Source: Bog-756 sp963845485 (GTDB taxonomy: Bacteria; Actinomycetota; Acidimicrobiia; Acidimicrobiales; RAAP-2). From it: 64,000 nt of DNA. A model generated the notes under the pieces. It did not search any database and was not told where the DNA came from. It saw nothing but the letters and a program-made list of their open reading frames with translations. Numbering within the stretch: the first letter of the stretch is position 1; every line of letters begins with the position of its first letter. The stretch is taken from positions 310,001 through 374,000 of the forward strand of contig CAWJSI010000015.1 of the NCBI GenBank assembly GCA_963845485.1. Reading direction: 5' to 3'. A program made the position numbers and the translations under genes. Of the stretch, positions 33,892 through 42,194 are shown piece by piece.

Positions 33892-33897
33892 TAGGCT
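33892..33897 (+). promoter_or_regulatory. -10 box for menC, leaderless type
   Basis: TAGGCT followed by 6 bases and the ATG at 33904, no ribosome binding site. Confidence 0.5.
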
Positions 33898-33903
33898 CTC
33901 GGG

Positions 33904-35136
33904 ATGACCCCCGATGTCCCGAACGAGAGTGCGGACCTCCCTGAGCGGTGGGCGACTCTGGGTCGAGGTGCAGAGGTCACCCTCGACTCGGTAGAGCTGT
34001 GGTCGGTAGAGCTGCCGTTCCGGAGGCCAGTGGCTACAGCACAGGGGATCCACCAGAGTCGTCCGCTTGTGGTTGTCCATGCCCTCGGTCGGGCGCCCGA
34101 TCTGGGCATTTCTGTCGATGGTTGGGGTGAGTGTGCGGCGCTCGCCGACACCACCTTCGACAACGAAGATGCCGGCCGCTCGTTTGACGTTCTCCTCCAC
34201 GACTTGGTTCCCGCGTTGCTCGCACACAGCGCCGAGCGGGGGTCGCTCCCTGGGCCTGCCGACCTGGCCGATGTCCACCAGAGTGCCTCCGATGTTCCAT
34301 TGGCATTCGCCGCGCTCGAGATGGCGACAGCCGATGTCCATCTCCGAGCTACCGGGCAGTCACTAGCCGGCCTGCTGGGCGTGGAGAACCGGATCGTCGA
34401 GCCCGGGGCGGTGGTGGGGACCGCGGACACCGAGGACGAGTTGGTGAGAACCGTGGGCCACCTCGTCGATCAGGGTTATGGGAGGGTCAAGGTAAAGATC
34501 GGCCCGGGATGGGATATCGCACCCATTGAGGCCCTCTCCGTTGCCTTTCCATCCCTGCGTCTGCAAGTTGACGCCAACGGCTCGTACCGGCCGGCCGGCA
34601 TGGACGAGGACATGCTGGTGGCGCTGGACCGCTTCGGGCTGCTCTGTATCGAGCAGCCCTTCGGGCGCGCCGACCTAGCCGCCCACGCCCGACTGGCCAC
34701 GCGGATGAAGACGCCGATCTGTCTGGACGAGAGCCTCGACTCGCCCGAGGCTGTCGACAGGGCCCTGGCCCGTGGGGCGTGTTCGGTGGTGTGCGTAAAA
34801 CCGGCCCGACTGGGCGGACTCGGTTCGGCACTGGCCGTCATCGAATCCTGCAGGACGGCCCACGTCCCCCTCTGGATAGGCGGAATGTTCGAATCGGGCT
34901 ACGCCCGGGGGGTCAACACCGTGCTGGGGGCGCTGCCTGGGATGTCCTGGCCGGGCGACCTCAGCGCGGCGCGTACGTATTTGATGGAGGATCTCGTTCC
35001 TGACCCCGGGGGCCCCTTGGGGGGTCCCGGGGGGCCGATCGGGCGGTCGGTCCCCCGGGGGCCCGGCATGGGTCCACCGCCCACGACCGAGGCGCTGGTC
35101 AGCTTGGGGGGCATCCGCCACCTGATCGCCCACTGA
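33904..35136 (+). CDS. menC: o-Succinylbenzoate synthase (enolase superfamily)
   Basis: A 410-residue enolase-superfamily enzyme. Barrel residues are in the expected order: KVKIGPG (catalytic Lys), LQVDANGSY, CIEQPFGR, CLDESLDS (three metal ligands), VCVKPARLGG (second Lys) and WIGGMFESG. These match the OSBS/N-succinylamino acid racemase group, which dehydrates SHCHC to o-succinylbenzoate for menaquinone. An amino acid racemase role cannot be excluded because no other men gene is nearby. Residues about 360-395 form an unusual Gly/Pro run (GGPLGGPGGPIG) from a near-pure G/C tract. The ATG follows a leaderless TAGGCT box. Confidence 0.86.
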   Translation: MTPDVPNESADLPERWATLGRGAEVTLDSVELWSVELPFRRPVATAQGIHQSRPLVVVHALGRAPDLGISVDGWGECAALADTTFDNEDAGRSFDVLLHDLVPALLAHSAERGSLPGPADLADVHQSASDVPLAFAALEMATADVHLRATGQSLAGLLGVENRIVEPGAVVGTADTEDELVRTVGHLVDQGYGRVKVKIGPGWDIAPIEALSVAFPSLRLQVDANGSYRPAGMDEDMLVALDRFGLLCIEQPFGRADLAAHARLATRMKTPICLDESLDSPEAVDRALARGACSVVCVKPARLGGLGSALAVIESCRTAHVPLWIGGMFESGYARGVNTVLGALPGMSWPGDLSAARTYLMEDLVPDPGGPLGGPGGPIGRSVPRGPGMGPPPTTEALVSLGGIRHLIAH

Positions 35137-35262
35137 CGGCTGTGAGCTGGACGGGCGACCCACCGGCCTGCGTCGAGCTCGGGCCGGTCTGTCGAACCTG
35201 GGCCTCCACCCGATTCGGGGTGGCAGGAAAGGCTGCCGGTCTCACGGTACCCGTGTCATGCG

Positions 35263-35268
35263 TAGAAT
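35263..35268 (+). promoter_or_regulatory. -10 box for the 35278 gene, leaderless type
   Basis: TAGAAT, then 9 bases, then ATG at 35278. It is one of the closest matches to TATAAT in the window. Confidence 0.5.
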
Positions 35269-35277
35269 TGCCCTTCC

Positions 35278-35571
35278 ATGCATCGGAGCACCATCGAACG
35301 CCGGCTGAGCGACGCCCACGACCAGCTGGTCCGGGCGCGCCGTGAGCTGGCGGTCATCGACGAGCAGCTGGTGGTAGCCGACGAGATCGCTGACGACACC
35401 CGACTCCGGGCTCTGGTGGCCGAGAGTCCGTTGGCCACAAAGGAGCATGACGAGGCCAGTCGTCAGGCCACCGTCATGCGACAGACGCGGGCCGCGCTCG
35501 TCGGCCGGGTCGTCGATCTCGAGCGCCGACAGAACGAACTGCTCGACCGACTGGTAGTTGATCCCGGTTGA
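35278..35571 (+). CDS. Small coiled-coil protein
   Basis: A 97-residue, almost wholly helical protein with heptad patterns: RRLSDAHDQLVRARRELAVIDEQLVVADEI, a short break around ESPLATKEHDEA, then a second helix ending in VVDLERRQNELLDRL. It likely folds as a helical hairpin or dimer. No enzymatic motif, signal peptide or membrane segment. Similar small proteins occur near pdtaR/polA in actinobacteria, but I do not know a function. The start is set by the TAGAAT box and the 130-base gap to pdtaR. Confidence 0.75.
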   Translation: MHRSTIERRLSDAHDQLVRARRELAVIDEQLVVADEIADDTRLRALVAESPLATKEHDEASRQATVMRQTRAALVGRVVDLERRQNELLDRLVVDPG

Positions 35572-35583
35572 CCCTGAATCGCC

Positions 35584-35589
35584 TAGTGT
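35584..35589 (+). promoter_or_regulatory. Candidate -10 box for pdtaR
   Basis: TAGTGT lies about 110 bases upstream of the ATG at 35702; GGAAGGA before the ATG would serve as ribosome binding site. No matching -35. Confidence 0.3.
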
Positions 35590-35701
35590 CGCGGCGCTAC
35601 CGGCCGGTGGCTCTCTTCCGAGGAACGGGCTGCCTCCGGGCCGTCCTGCACCGAGGATCGTGCTTCCGGTCCGGATCCCGACCGGAAGGACCTGACACAC
35701 C

Positions 35702-36313
35702 ATGACCCGACGAGTGGTCATCGCCGAAGACGAAGCCATCATCCGCCTAGATCTGAAAGAGATCCTGCTCGACGAAGGGTACGACGTGGTGGGTGAGACG
35801 GGTCGCGGCGATGAGGCCGTGGAGCTCGTCCGCGAGCACCACCCCGATCTGGTCATTCTGGACGTCAAGATGCCCGGCTCGGACGGACTGGCCGCGGCCC
35901 GGGCCATCCGGGACCTCGAGCTCAAAGTGGCCGTGTTGATCCTCACCGCCTTCAGCCAGCGCACCCTCATCGACGAGGCTCGGGACGCCGGGGTGGCTGC
36001 CTATCTGGTGAAGCCGTTCCAGCGCATCGAACTCATGCCGGCCATCGATCAGGCGGTGGCCCGCTGCGAGCAGGAGTGGGCTATCGATGCCGAAGCCAAA
36101 CAGGCGGTGGCCGAGGGGACCAACGGACCGCACTCCAGCGCCGAGGACAAACTCGAGACCCGCCGGCTCGTGGATCGGGCCAAAGGGGTCTTGATGGAGC
36201 GCTCGGGTATGACCGAGTCCGAGGCATTCGGCTACATCCAAAAGACCGCCATGGGCACGCGGTCCCGCATGATCGACGTCGCCCGTCAGGTCCTCGACGG
36301 CACCCTTCCCTAA
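35702..36313 (+). CDS. pdtaR: Response regulator with ANTAR RNA-binding domain
   Basis: A 203-residue regulator. The receiver has VVIAEDEAIIRLD, phospho-acceptor Asp in LVILDVKMPG, and the Lys of YLVKPFQRIE. The C-terminal ANTAR domain reads LETRRLVDRAKGVLMERSGMTESEAFGYIQ, with the conserved Ala-Lys-Gly turn. ANTAR proteins bind paired hairpins in RNA and prevent termination. In Mycobacterium tuberculosis the homologue Rv1626 lies a few genes before polA and rpsA, as here. Its histidine kinase partner (PdtaS) is not in the window. It is 17 bases before polA, so the two are probably co-transcribed. Confidence 0.93.
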   Translation: MTRRVVIAEDEAIIRLDLKEILLDEGYDVVGETGRGDEAVELVREHHPDLVILDVKMPGSDGLAAARAIRDLELKVAVLILTAFSQRTLIDEARDAGVAAYLVKPFQRIELMPAIDQAVARCEQEWAIDAEAKQAVAEGTNGPHSSAEDKLETRRLVDRAKGVLMERSGMTESEAFGYIQKTAMGTRSRMIDVARQVLDGTLP

Positions 36314-36330
36314 AGGTTCGTACAGCCACG

Positions 36331-39285
36331 ATGGCGGACAGTGCGAAGTCGGTAACGAAGTCGGACTCACCAACCACGGGGGCATCCTCGGGGCCGAGGG
36401 AGGCACCCTCACCCCCGGATCCTGCAGTCGAGGCGGCACGAGACCCGGCCTCACCTCCTCTGATCCTGTTGGACGGCATGTCCCTCGCCTTCCGCGCCTA
36501 CTTCGCCCTTCCCCCCGACCTCGCCACCAGTGCAGGCATCGTCACCAACGCGGTCCATGGGTTCGCCTCGATGGTCGTCAACCTGGTCCGTGATCACCGT
36601 CCGGTGGGTCTCGCCGTGGCCTTCGACCTCCCCGGCGGCACCTTCCGTGACGACATCGTCGAAGAGTACAAAGGCGGCCGGTCAGAGACGCCCCCGGACC
36701 TCCCTCCGCAGTTCGACATGATTCGCAACGTCCTCGACTCACTGGCCATCCCGGTGCTCACCTCCGAGGGCTTCGAGGCCGACGACGTGCTGGCCACCCT
36801 GGCTACCGAGGCGCGAGACCGAGGGCACCCGGTCATTATCGTCACCGGCGACCGAGACTCCTATCAACTGGTCCAAGACCCCTATGTGCGGGTGCTCTAC
36901 AACCGGCGCGGCGTCAGCGACTACGCCCTCTACGACGAGGCGGGCATCACCGAGCGGACCGGTGTGCCGCCGGAGAAGTACCCGCTGTTGGCCGCACTCC
37001 GGGGCGATCCCTCCGACAACCTCCCCGGTGTCCCCGGCGTCGGGGAGAAGACCGCGGCCAAGTTGGTCAACGAATACGGGGACCTCGAGACCCTCTACGA
37101 CCATCTTGATGCGCTCTCACCCAAGCTCCGGGAGAACCTGGCCGCCAACCTCGACCGGGTTCGCAAGAACGCCGAGGTGATCCCGCTCGTCCGCAACGTT
37201 CCACTCGACGTGCACATCGACCAGCTGGTCCTCGGCGGTTGGGATCTGGAGACAGCACACCAGGTATTCGCCGAACTGGAGCTGCGTCAGCTCTGGAGCC
37301 GTTTCACCACGCTCATGGGCGAGGGAGCCTTCGGCGAGCCGCGGGCCGGGTCGGCCCTGCCGGCCGGAGTGGTGGGTACGGCAGCCACCACGGCGCTGGC
37401 CGAGCACACGACAGGGGACCAACCTGACTGGTTGGCTCGGCCCCCAGCATCGGTTCCCCACGAGCCGATCGTCGCCGTCGAGCAGCTCGCGACACTGTTC
37501 GCCACGGCACGGGAGCGTTCGGTGGCGATCGCCCTCCATCCCCGCTGGACGGGCGACCCTGGCCGCTCGCCGCTGGCCTCCCTAACCCTGGCCGCCGAGC
37601 CCGGACCGGATGGCGCAGATGACGAGGCCATCCACGTGGGATCAGACGCGACTGGCGACCCCCTACTCGAGGACGTCGGTGTATTGAACGCCCTGGCCCT
37701 CGGGCTCGGGACCGGGGGAGTGGAGGTCGTCGCCCACCATGCCAAGGAGCTCATGCGGTCCCTGCTCCCCTCGGGGGTCGACATCGCCCGCCTGGCCCTT
37801 GACACCGCAGTAGGCGCCTATCTCCTCGATCCCTCCATCGACAGTTACCGGCTCAGCGATCTAGCCGCCCGCTTCCTCGATGTGGAGCTCGACGACGGCA
37901 CGGGTCCCAAGGGCCAAGGAACGTTCCTCCTCGACACTCCCGACGAGGCCGACGGGGCGGGAGCGTCTGAACTCGATTCGGTCACACTCGGAGCGGTACG
38001 TCTGGCCACCGTGCTCGCCCGGCTCCGAGCGCCACTCCTGGCCGCTCTCGCCGAGGTGGGGGAGGACGAGCTCAACGCCGACATCGAACAGCCCCTGGTC
38101 CGGGTACTGGCCCGCATGGAGGTGGCGGGAGTCCCCGTCGACCGGACCGTGCTCCAGGACATCGCCGCCTCGCTGGCCGAGGAGGTCGGCATCCTCGAGG
38201 TCACCATCCAGGAGTTGGCCGGGGAGCCGTTCAAGATCAACTCGGTGCCCCAGCTGCGGACCGTCCTCTACGAAAAGCTTGGCCTCACCCCGCTGCGTAA
38301 GACCAAGACGGGGTTCTCGACCGACGCCCGAACCCTCGAGCAGCTACGGGGCCAACACGACATCATCGAGGCCCTGCTCCGCTACCGCGAAGTGGAGAAG
38401 CTCCGTTCCACCTACGGGGAGAGCCTGGCCGCCGAGGTAGCCGAAGATGGACGCATACACGCCACGTTCCGCCAGACCGTGGCCCGCACCGGACGGCTGT
38501 CCTCGGACCGGCCCAACCTCCACAACATCCCCGTGCGCACCGACGAGGGCCGACGTTTCCGTGAAGCCTTCGTCCCCTCGGCCGGTCGGCGGCTGCTGGT
38601 GGCCGACTACGACCAGGTGGAGCTGCGGGCCATCGCCCACCTTTCGGGTGATCCGGGGCTCACCGCGGCCTTCGCCGCCGGCGAGGACATCCACCGCACA
38701 GTGGCGTCACGCGTGTTCGGTGTCGGGCGCGACGAGGTGAGCCACGCTCAGCGTTCGACGGCCAAGATGGTCTCCTACGGACTGGCCTACGGCATGGAGG
38801 CCTACGGGCTCTCCCAACGTCTGGGCGTGCCGGTCGAGGAGGCCCAGGGGATCCTCCAGGCCTTCTTCGCCGCCTTCCCCTCAGTGAACGACTACATGGA
38901 CCGGGCCGTCGCCGAGGCCCGGGTGACCGGGTACACGGTGACCACCTTCGGGCGCCGCCGACCGTTGCCGGACCTCGTGTCGACCAACTACCAGGTGCGC
39001 CAGGCGGCCGAACGCCAGGCCATGAACGCCGGCATTCAAGGACTGGCCGCCGACCTGTTCAAGGTGGCGCTCATCCGGCTGGACACCGAGATCGAACAGA
39101 GGGGGCTGGCATCGGACCTCGTCCTCCAGGTCCACGACGAGGTTCTGCTCGACGTGGACCCGACCGAAGAGGACGAGGTCGCCGCCCTGACTGAAGCCGC
39201 GCTGACCGGTGCGGTGGAACTCTCCGTCCCACTCAAGGTGGCCATGGCCTGGGGATCCTCCTGGGCCGACGCCAAAAGCGCCTGA
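36331..39285 (+). CDS. polA: DNA polymerase I
   Basis: A 984-residue family A polymerase. After about 50 disordered residues comes the 5'-3' exonuclease domain (LLDGMSLAFRAYFAL, EGFEADDVLATLA, VTGDRDSYQLV, GVPGVGEKTAAKLV). The middle domain lacks the DEDD exonuclease residues, so proofreading is probably absent. Polymerase motifs: A (ADYDQVELRAIAHLSGD), B (RSTAKMVSYGLAYG) and C (QVHDEVLLDV). Motif B carries Tyr816 where E. coli has Phe762, a known actinobacterial feature. It fills gaps in repair and replaces RNA primers. The start at the ATG before MADSAKS is a choice; the conserved fold begins near residue 47. Confidence 0.95.
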   Translation: MADSAKSVTKSDSPTTGASSGPREAPSPPDPAVEAARDPASPPLILLDGMSLAFRAYFALPPDLATSAGIVTNAVHGFASMVVNLVRDHRPVGLAVAFDLPGGTFRDDIVEEYKGGRSETPPDLPPQFDMIRNVLDSLAIPVLTSEGFEADDVLATLATEARDRGHPVIIVTGDRDSYQLVQDPYVRVLYNRRGVSDYALYDEAGITERTGVPPEKYPLLAALRGDPSDNLPGVPGVGEKTAAKLVNEYGDLETLYDHLDALSPKLRENLAANLDRVRKNAEVIPLVRNVPLDVHIDQLVLGGWDLETAHQVFAELELRQLWSRFTTLMGEGAFGEPRAGSALPAGVVGTAATTALAEHTTGDQPDWLARPPASVPHEPIVAVEQLATLFATARERSVAIALHPRWTGDPGRSPLASLTLAAEPGPDGADDEAIHVGSDATGDPLLEDVGVLNALALGLGTGGVEVVAHHAKELMRSLLPSGVDIARLALDTAVGAYLLDPSIDSYRLSDLAARFLDVELDDGTGPKGQGTFLLDTPDEADGAGASELDSVTLGAVRLATVLARLRAPLLAALAEVGEDELNADIEQPLVRVLARMEVAGVPVDRTVLQDIAASLAEEVGILEVTIQELAGEPFKINSVPQLRTVLYEKLGLTPLRKTKTGFSTDARTLEQLRGQHDIIEALLRYREVEKLRSTYGESLAAEVAEDGRIHATFRQTVARTGRLSSDRPNLHNIPVRTDEGRRFREAFVPSAGRRLLVADYDQVELRAIAHLSGDPGLTAAFAAGEDIHRTVASRVFGVGRDEVSHAQRSTAKMVSYGLAYGMEAYGLSQRLGVPVEEAQGILQAFFAAFPSVNDYMDRAVAEARVTGYTVTTFGRRRPLPDLVSTNYQVRQAAERQAMNAGIQGLAADLFKVALIRLDTEIEQRGLASDLVLQVHDEVLLDVDPTEEDEVAALTEAALTGAVELSVPLKVAMAWGSSWADAKSA

Positions 39286-39356
39286 CCCAGCCGGGCGTCG
39301 TGCCGGGGGATGGGTGCCCGGACGCCGGCGCTGCGCCGCCGGGGGACCCGGTCGGG

Positions 39357-39362
39357 TACGAT
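39357..39362 (+). promoter_or_regulatory. -10 box for rpsA
   Basis: TACGAT lies 93 bases before the ATG, giving a leader of about 85 bases that contains the hairpin at 39400-39425. Confidence 0.4.
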
Positions 39363-39399
39363 TGACTCCCGGTCGCAACGGTGTGACCCTGATCTTCAC

Positions 39400-39425
39400 C
39401 GCCGCACCCCTGATGGGGCGCGGCG
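39400..39425 (+). promoter_or_regulatory. Hairpin in the rpsA leader
   Basis: CGCCGC-A-CCCC, loop TGAT, GGGG-C-GCGGCG: ten paired bases with one A/C mismatch, 30 bases before the rpsA start. Position and strength suit autoregulation of S1 by binding its own mRNA, as known in E. coli, but this is inference. Confidence 0.4.
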
Positions 39426-39455
39426 ATCCGTCCGGAAAGCGAGCTACCTACCTTC

Positions 39456-40922
39456 ATGTCTGATACTCACGTCGTGCCTGATGGCACCACCCTCCTGTCC
39501 CCCGAAGCCATGGGGACCTTCGACGAAAACGGGGTCTACATCCCGCGTTCGGTGACCGAAGACGACCTTGGCGGGGCGTCTCTCGAAGACGCCATGGCCG
39601 GCACCATCGTCGAGTTCGAGGACGGCGATCTGGTGGAGGGAACGGTCGTCAAGATCGACCGGGATGAAGTCCTCCTCGATATCGGCTTCAAGTCCGAGGG
39701 CGTGATTCCCGTCCGCGAGCTGTCCATCCGCAACGACGTTGACCCCTCCGAGATCGTGACGCTGGGCGAGGCCATCGAGGCCCTGGTCCTCCAAAAGGAG
39801 GACAAAGAGGGTCGCCTGATCCTGTCCAAGAAGCGTGCCCAGTACGAACGGGCCTGGGGCACTATCGAGAAGCTGAAGGAGTCCGATGAGGTCGTAACCG
39901 GCCCCGTCATCGAGGTCGTCAAGGGTGGCCTCATCGTGGACATTGGACTGCGAGGCTTCCTGCCGGCGTCCCTCGTCGAGCTACGCCGGGTGCGTGAACT
40001 CCAGCCCTACGTGGGGCGGGTCATCGAGGCCAAGATCATCGAGCTCGACCGGAACCGCAACAACGTGGTCCTCTCACGGCGTGCCTGGCTGGAGGAGACC
40101 CAGAAGGAACAGCGGGGCGAGTTCCTCGTCAACCTCAAGCCCGGCGAGCGTCGCAAGGGCGTCGTGTCGTCGGTGGTCAACTTCGGCGCCTTCGTCGACC
40201 TTGGGGGCATGGACGGGCTCGTCCACGTGTCCGAACTGTCTTGGAAGCATGTTGATCACCCCTCGTCGGTCGTCTCCGTCGGTGATGAGATCGATGTGGA
40301 GGTCCTCGACGTCGACCTGTCCAAGGAGCGCATCAGCCTCTCGTTGAAGGCCACCCAGACCGACCCGTGGCAGGAGTTCGCCAACTCCCACCAGGTGGGC
40401 GAGCTGGTGTACGGCCGGATCACCAAGTTGGTCCCCTTCGGGTCCTTTGTCCAGGTGGGCGACGGCATCGAAGGTCTGGTCCACATCTCGGAGATGGCCG
40501 GGCACCACGTCGACCTGCCCGAGCAGGTGGTCACCCCCGGCGAGGAGCTGTGGGTCAAGATCATCGACATCGACCTCCAGCGTCGGCGGATCAGCCTCTC
40601 GATCAAGCAGGCCGCCGAGGGTGGCGAGGTATCCGAGGAGTACCGCGAGGCGTTCGGCGAGCACGCCTACGACGCCGAGGGCAACTACGTCGGACCCTTC
40701 GAGTTTGCCGAGGCCGAGTTCACGCCCGAGACCGAGGCCCAAGCGGCCTGGGCCGACTACGTGGCCGAGCACGGCACGGGCGAAGGCGGTCCCGAGGCTC
40801 CGGCCGGTGAAGCCCCGGCCGTGCCCGAATCACCCGTGGCCGATGTGGCCGCCCCCGAGGTCGCTGCAGCGGAAGCCGCCGCGGTGGCCCCAGAGGCGGC
40901 CCCGACGCCGACCGAGGGGTAG
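39456..40922 (+). CDS. rpsA: 30S ribosomal protein S1
   Basis: A 488-residue protein with four S1 (OB-fold) RNA-binding domains at about residues 50-120, 135-200, 220-290 and 305-375. The last two have the canonical NFGAFVDLGGMDGLVHVSEL and PFGSFVQVGDGIEGLVHIS patterns. Four domains rather than six is usual for actinobacteria. The C-terminal 70 residues are Ala/Pro/Glu-rich and disordered. It helps mRNA bind the ribosome; many leaderless genes in this window would not need that function. Placement after polA matches the mycobacterial order. Confidence 0.95.
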   Translation: MSDTHVVPDGTTLLSPEAMGTFDENGVYIPRSVTEDDLGGASLEDAMAGTIVEFEDGDLVEGTVVKIDRDEVLLDIGFKSEGVIPVRELSIRNDVDPSEIVTLGEAIEALVLQKEDKEGRLILSKKRAQYERAWGTIEKLKESDEVVTGPVIEVVKGGLIVDIGLRGFLPASLVELRRVRELQPYVGRVIEAKIIELDRNRNNVVLSRRAWLEETQKEQRGEFLVNLKPGERRKGVVSSVVNFGAFVDLGGMDGLVHVSELSWKHVDHPSSVVSVGDEIDVEVLDVDLSKERISLSLKATQTDPWQEFANSHQVGELVYGRITKLVPFGSFVQVGDGIEGLVHISEMAGHHVDLPEQVVTPGEELWVKIIDIDLQRRRISLSIKQAAEGGEVSEEYREAFGEHAYDAEGNYVGPFEFAEAEFTPETEAQAAWADYVAEHGTGEGGPEAPAGEAPAVPESPVADVAAPEVAAAEAAAVAPEAAPTPTEG

Positions 40923-40964
40923 CCGGCCAGGGCCGGGTGGCCCGAGTACTGCTCAGGCTCGTGG

Positions 40965-40981
40965 CACCGGCGCGTCCGGTG
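40965..40981. terminator. Small hairpin between rpsA and ABC transporter operon
   Basis: CACCGG, loop CGCGT, CCGGTG, then GCGTTT on the forward strand. It is the only stem I see in the 123-base gap between these convergent genes; it is weak. Confidence 0.3.
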
Positions 40982-41045
40982 GCGTTTCCTCCACTTCGGA
41001 TCGCCGGCGAAGAACCCGTGTCGGCCGTGGGCCGCCCGCCGATGG

Positions 41046-42194
41046 TCAGGTTCCGGAGGTCACCGGTGTCGGATGGGCGCTGTCGCTCGAATCGTCGACT
41101 GGGGCAGGCACGAGTGGGAAGTGGCAGGCGACCTGGTGGCCCGGCCCGACGTCACGGAGGAGCGGCTCCTGCTCGGCGCAGACATCCTGGGCGTAGGGAC
41201 ACCGCGTGCGGAACCGACAGCCCGAGGGCGGATGGAGCGGTGAGGGTAGTTCCCCGCTCAACGCCTTCTGGTTGGCCGCCTGGTCAGGATCGGGTTCGGG
41301 GATCGAGGCCAGCAACGCCTCGGTGTAGGGGTGCGCGGCCGAGCGGTAGAGGTCGTCGGATCCGGCGACCTCGACCAGTTTCCCGAGGTACATGACGGCC
41401 ACCCGGTCCGAGACGTTCTTCACCACGGCCAGGTCGTGGGCGATGAACACCATGGTCAGTCCGAACTTCTCCTTCAGGTCGGCCAGGAGATTGAGGATCT
41501 GGGCCTGCACGGACACATCGAGGGCGGAAACCGGTTCGTCGCAGATGAGCAGGTCGGGATCGGCCATCAGAGCCCGGGCGATGCTGATGCGTTGGCACTG
41601 TCCGCCGGAGAACTCCTGCGGTCGCCGGTCGCCGGCGGCCTCGGGGTCGATCCCGACGGCCTCCAGCATCTCGTGGACTTTGGCGGCCCGTTCCTGTTTC
41701 GTACCCCGCCCCCAGATGCTCAGCGGCTCAGCCACGATGTCACGGACCCGACGGCGTGGATTGAGCGAGGAGATCGGGTCCTGGAAGATCATCTGGATCT
41801 TGGTCCTGACCCGCCGCAGGTCCCTGCTGCTCAGCTCATCGAGCACTTGGCCTTTGTAGGTGACGTGACCCGAGGTCGGGGGCTGGACCTGGACGAGGGC
41901 GCGGCCGGTCGTCGACTTACCGCATCCCGACTCGCCTACGAGGCCGAGGGTCTCCCCGGTGCGGACGGTGAAACTCACCTCCGATACCGCGTGCACGGTC
42001 TGTCGCCCACTCCGGAACTCGACTACCAGCCGGTCCACGGACAGGACCACGTCCGGATCCGGAGCGGTGGGTTGGGGACTGCCGGCTCCACCGAGGGCGG
42101 GAGTAGAAACGGGCGGGGCCGGAGCGGAAGGCGCGGGGGCTGGGGCGGCAGGCCTCAGTCGGCCTGCGGCGGTGTTCGGGTCGTTGGCACTCAT
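41046..42194 (-). CDS. Peptide ABC transporter ATPase (Opp/Dpp F type)
   Basis: A 382-residue ATPase. After about 55 Ala/Pro-rich residues come Walker A (GLVGESGCGKSTTG), the signature EFSGGQCQRISIARAL, with Cys where Arg is usual, and Walker B (LLICDEPVSALDVS). The C-terminal oligopeptide-transport region has cysteines in GCRFRTRCPYAQDVC and a later AC, the pattern that binds an iron-sulfur cluster in mycobacterial OppD. The ATG overlaps the upstream ATPase stop as ATGA. It is the last gene of the five-gene leftward operon. Confidence 0.93.
   Translation of the reverse strand: MSANDPNTAAGRLRPAAPAPAPSAPAPPVSTPALGGAGSPQPTAPDPDVVLSVDRLVVEFRSGRQTVHAVSEVSFTVRTGETLGLVGESGCGKSTTGRALVQVQPPTSGHVTYKGQVLDELSSRDLRRVRTKIQMIFQDPISSLNPRRRVRDIVAEPLSIWGRGTKQERAAKVHEMLEAVGIDPEAAGDRRPQEFSGGQCQRISIARALMADPDLLICDEPVSALDVSVQAQILNLLADLKEKFGLTMVFIAHDLAVVKNVSDRVAVMYLGKLVEVAGSDDLYRSAAHPYTEALLASIPEPDPDQAANQKALSGELPSPLHPPSGCRFRTRCPYAQDVCAEQEPLLRDVGPGHQVACHFPLVPAPVDDSSDSAHPTPVTSGT

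Noticed and set aside
40007..40772. Long reverse-strand open frames across rpsA (and similar across polA and the opp genes)
   Set aside because: They mirror codon bias of the real genes; the forward frames have clear family motifs.
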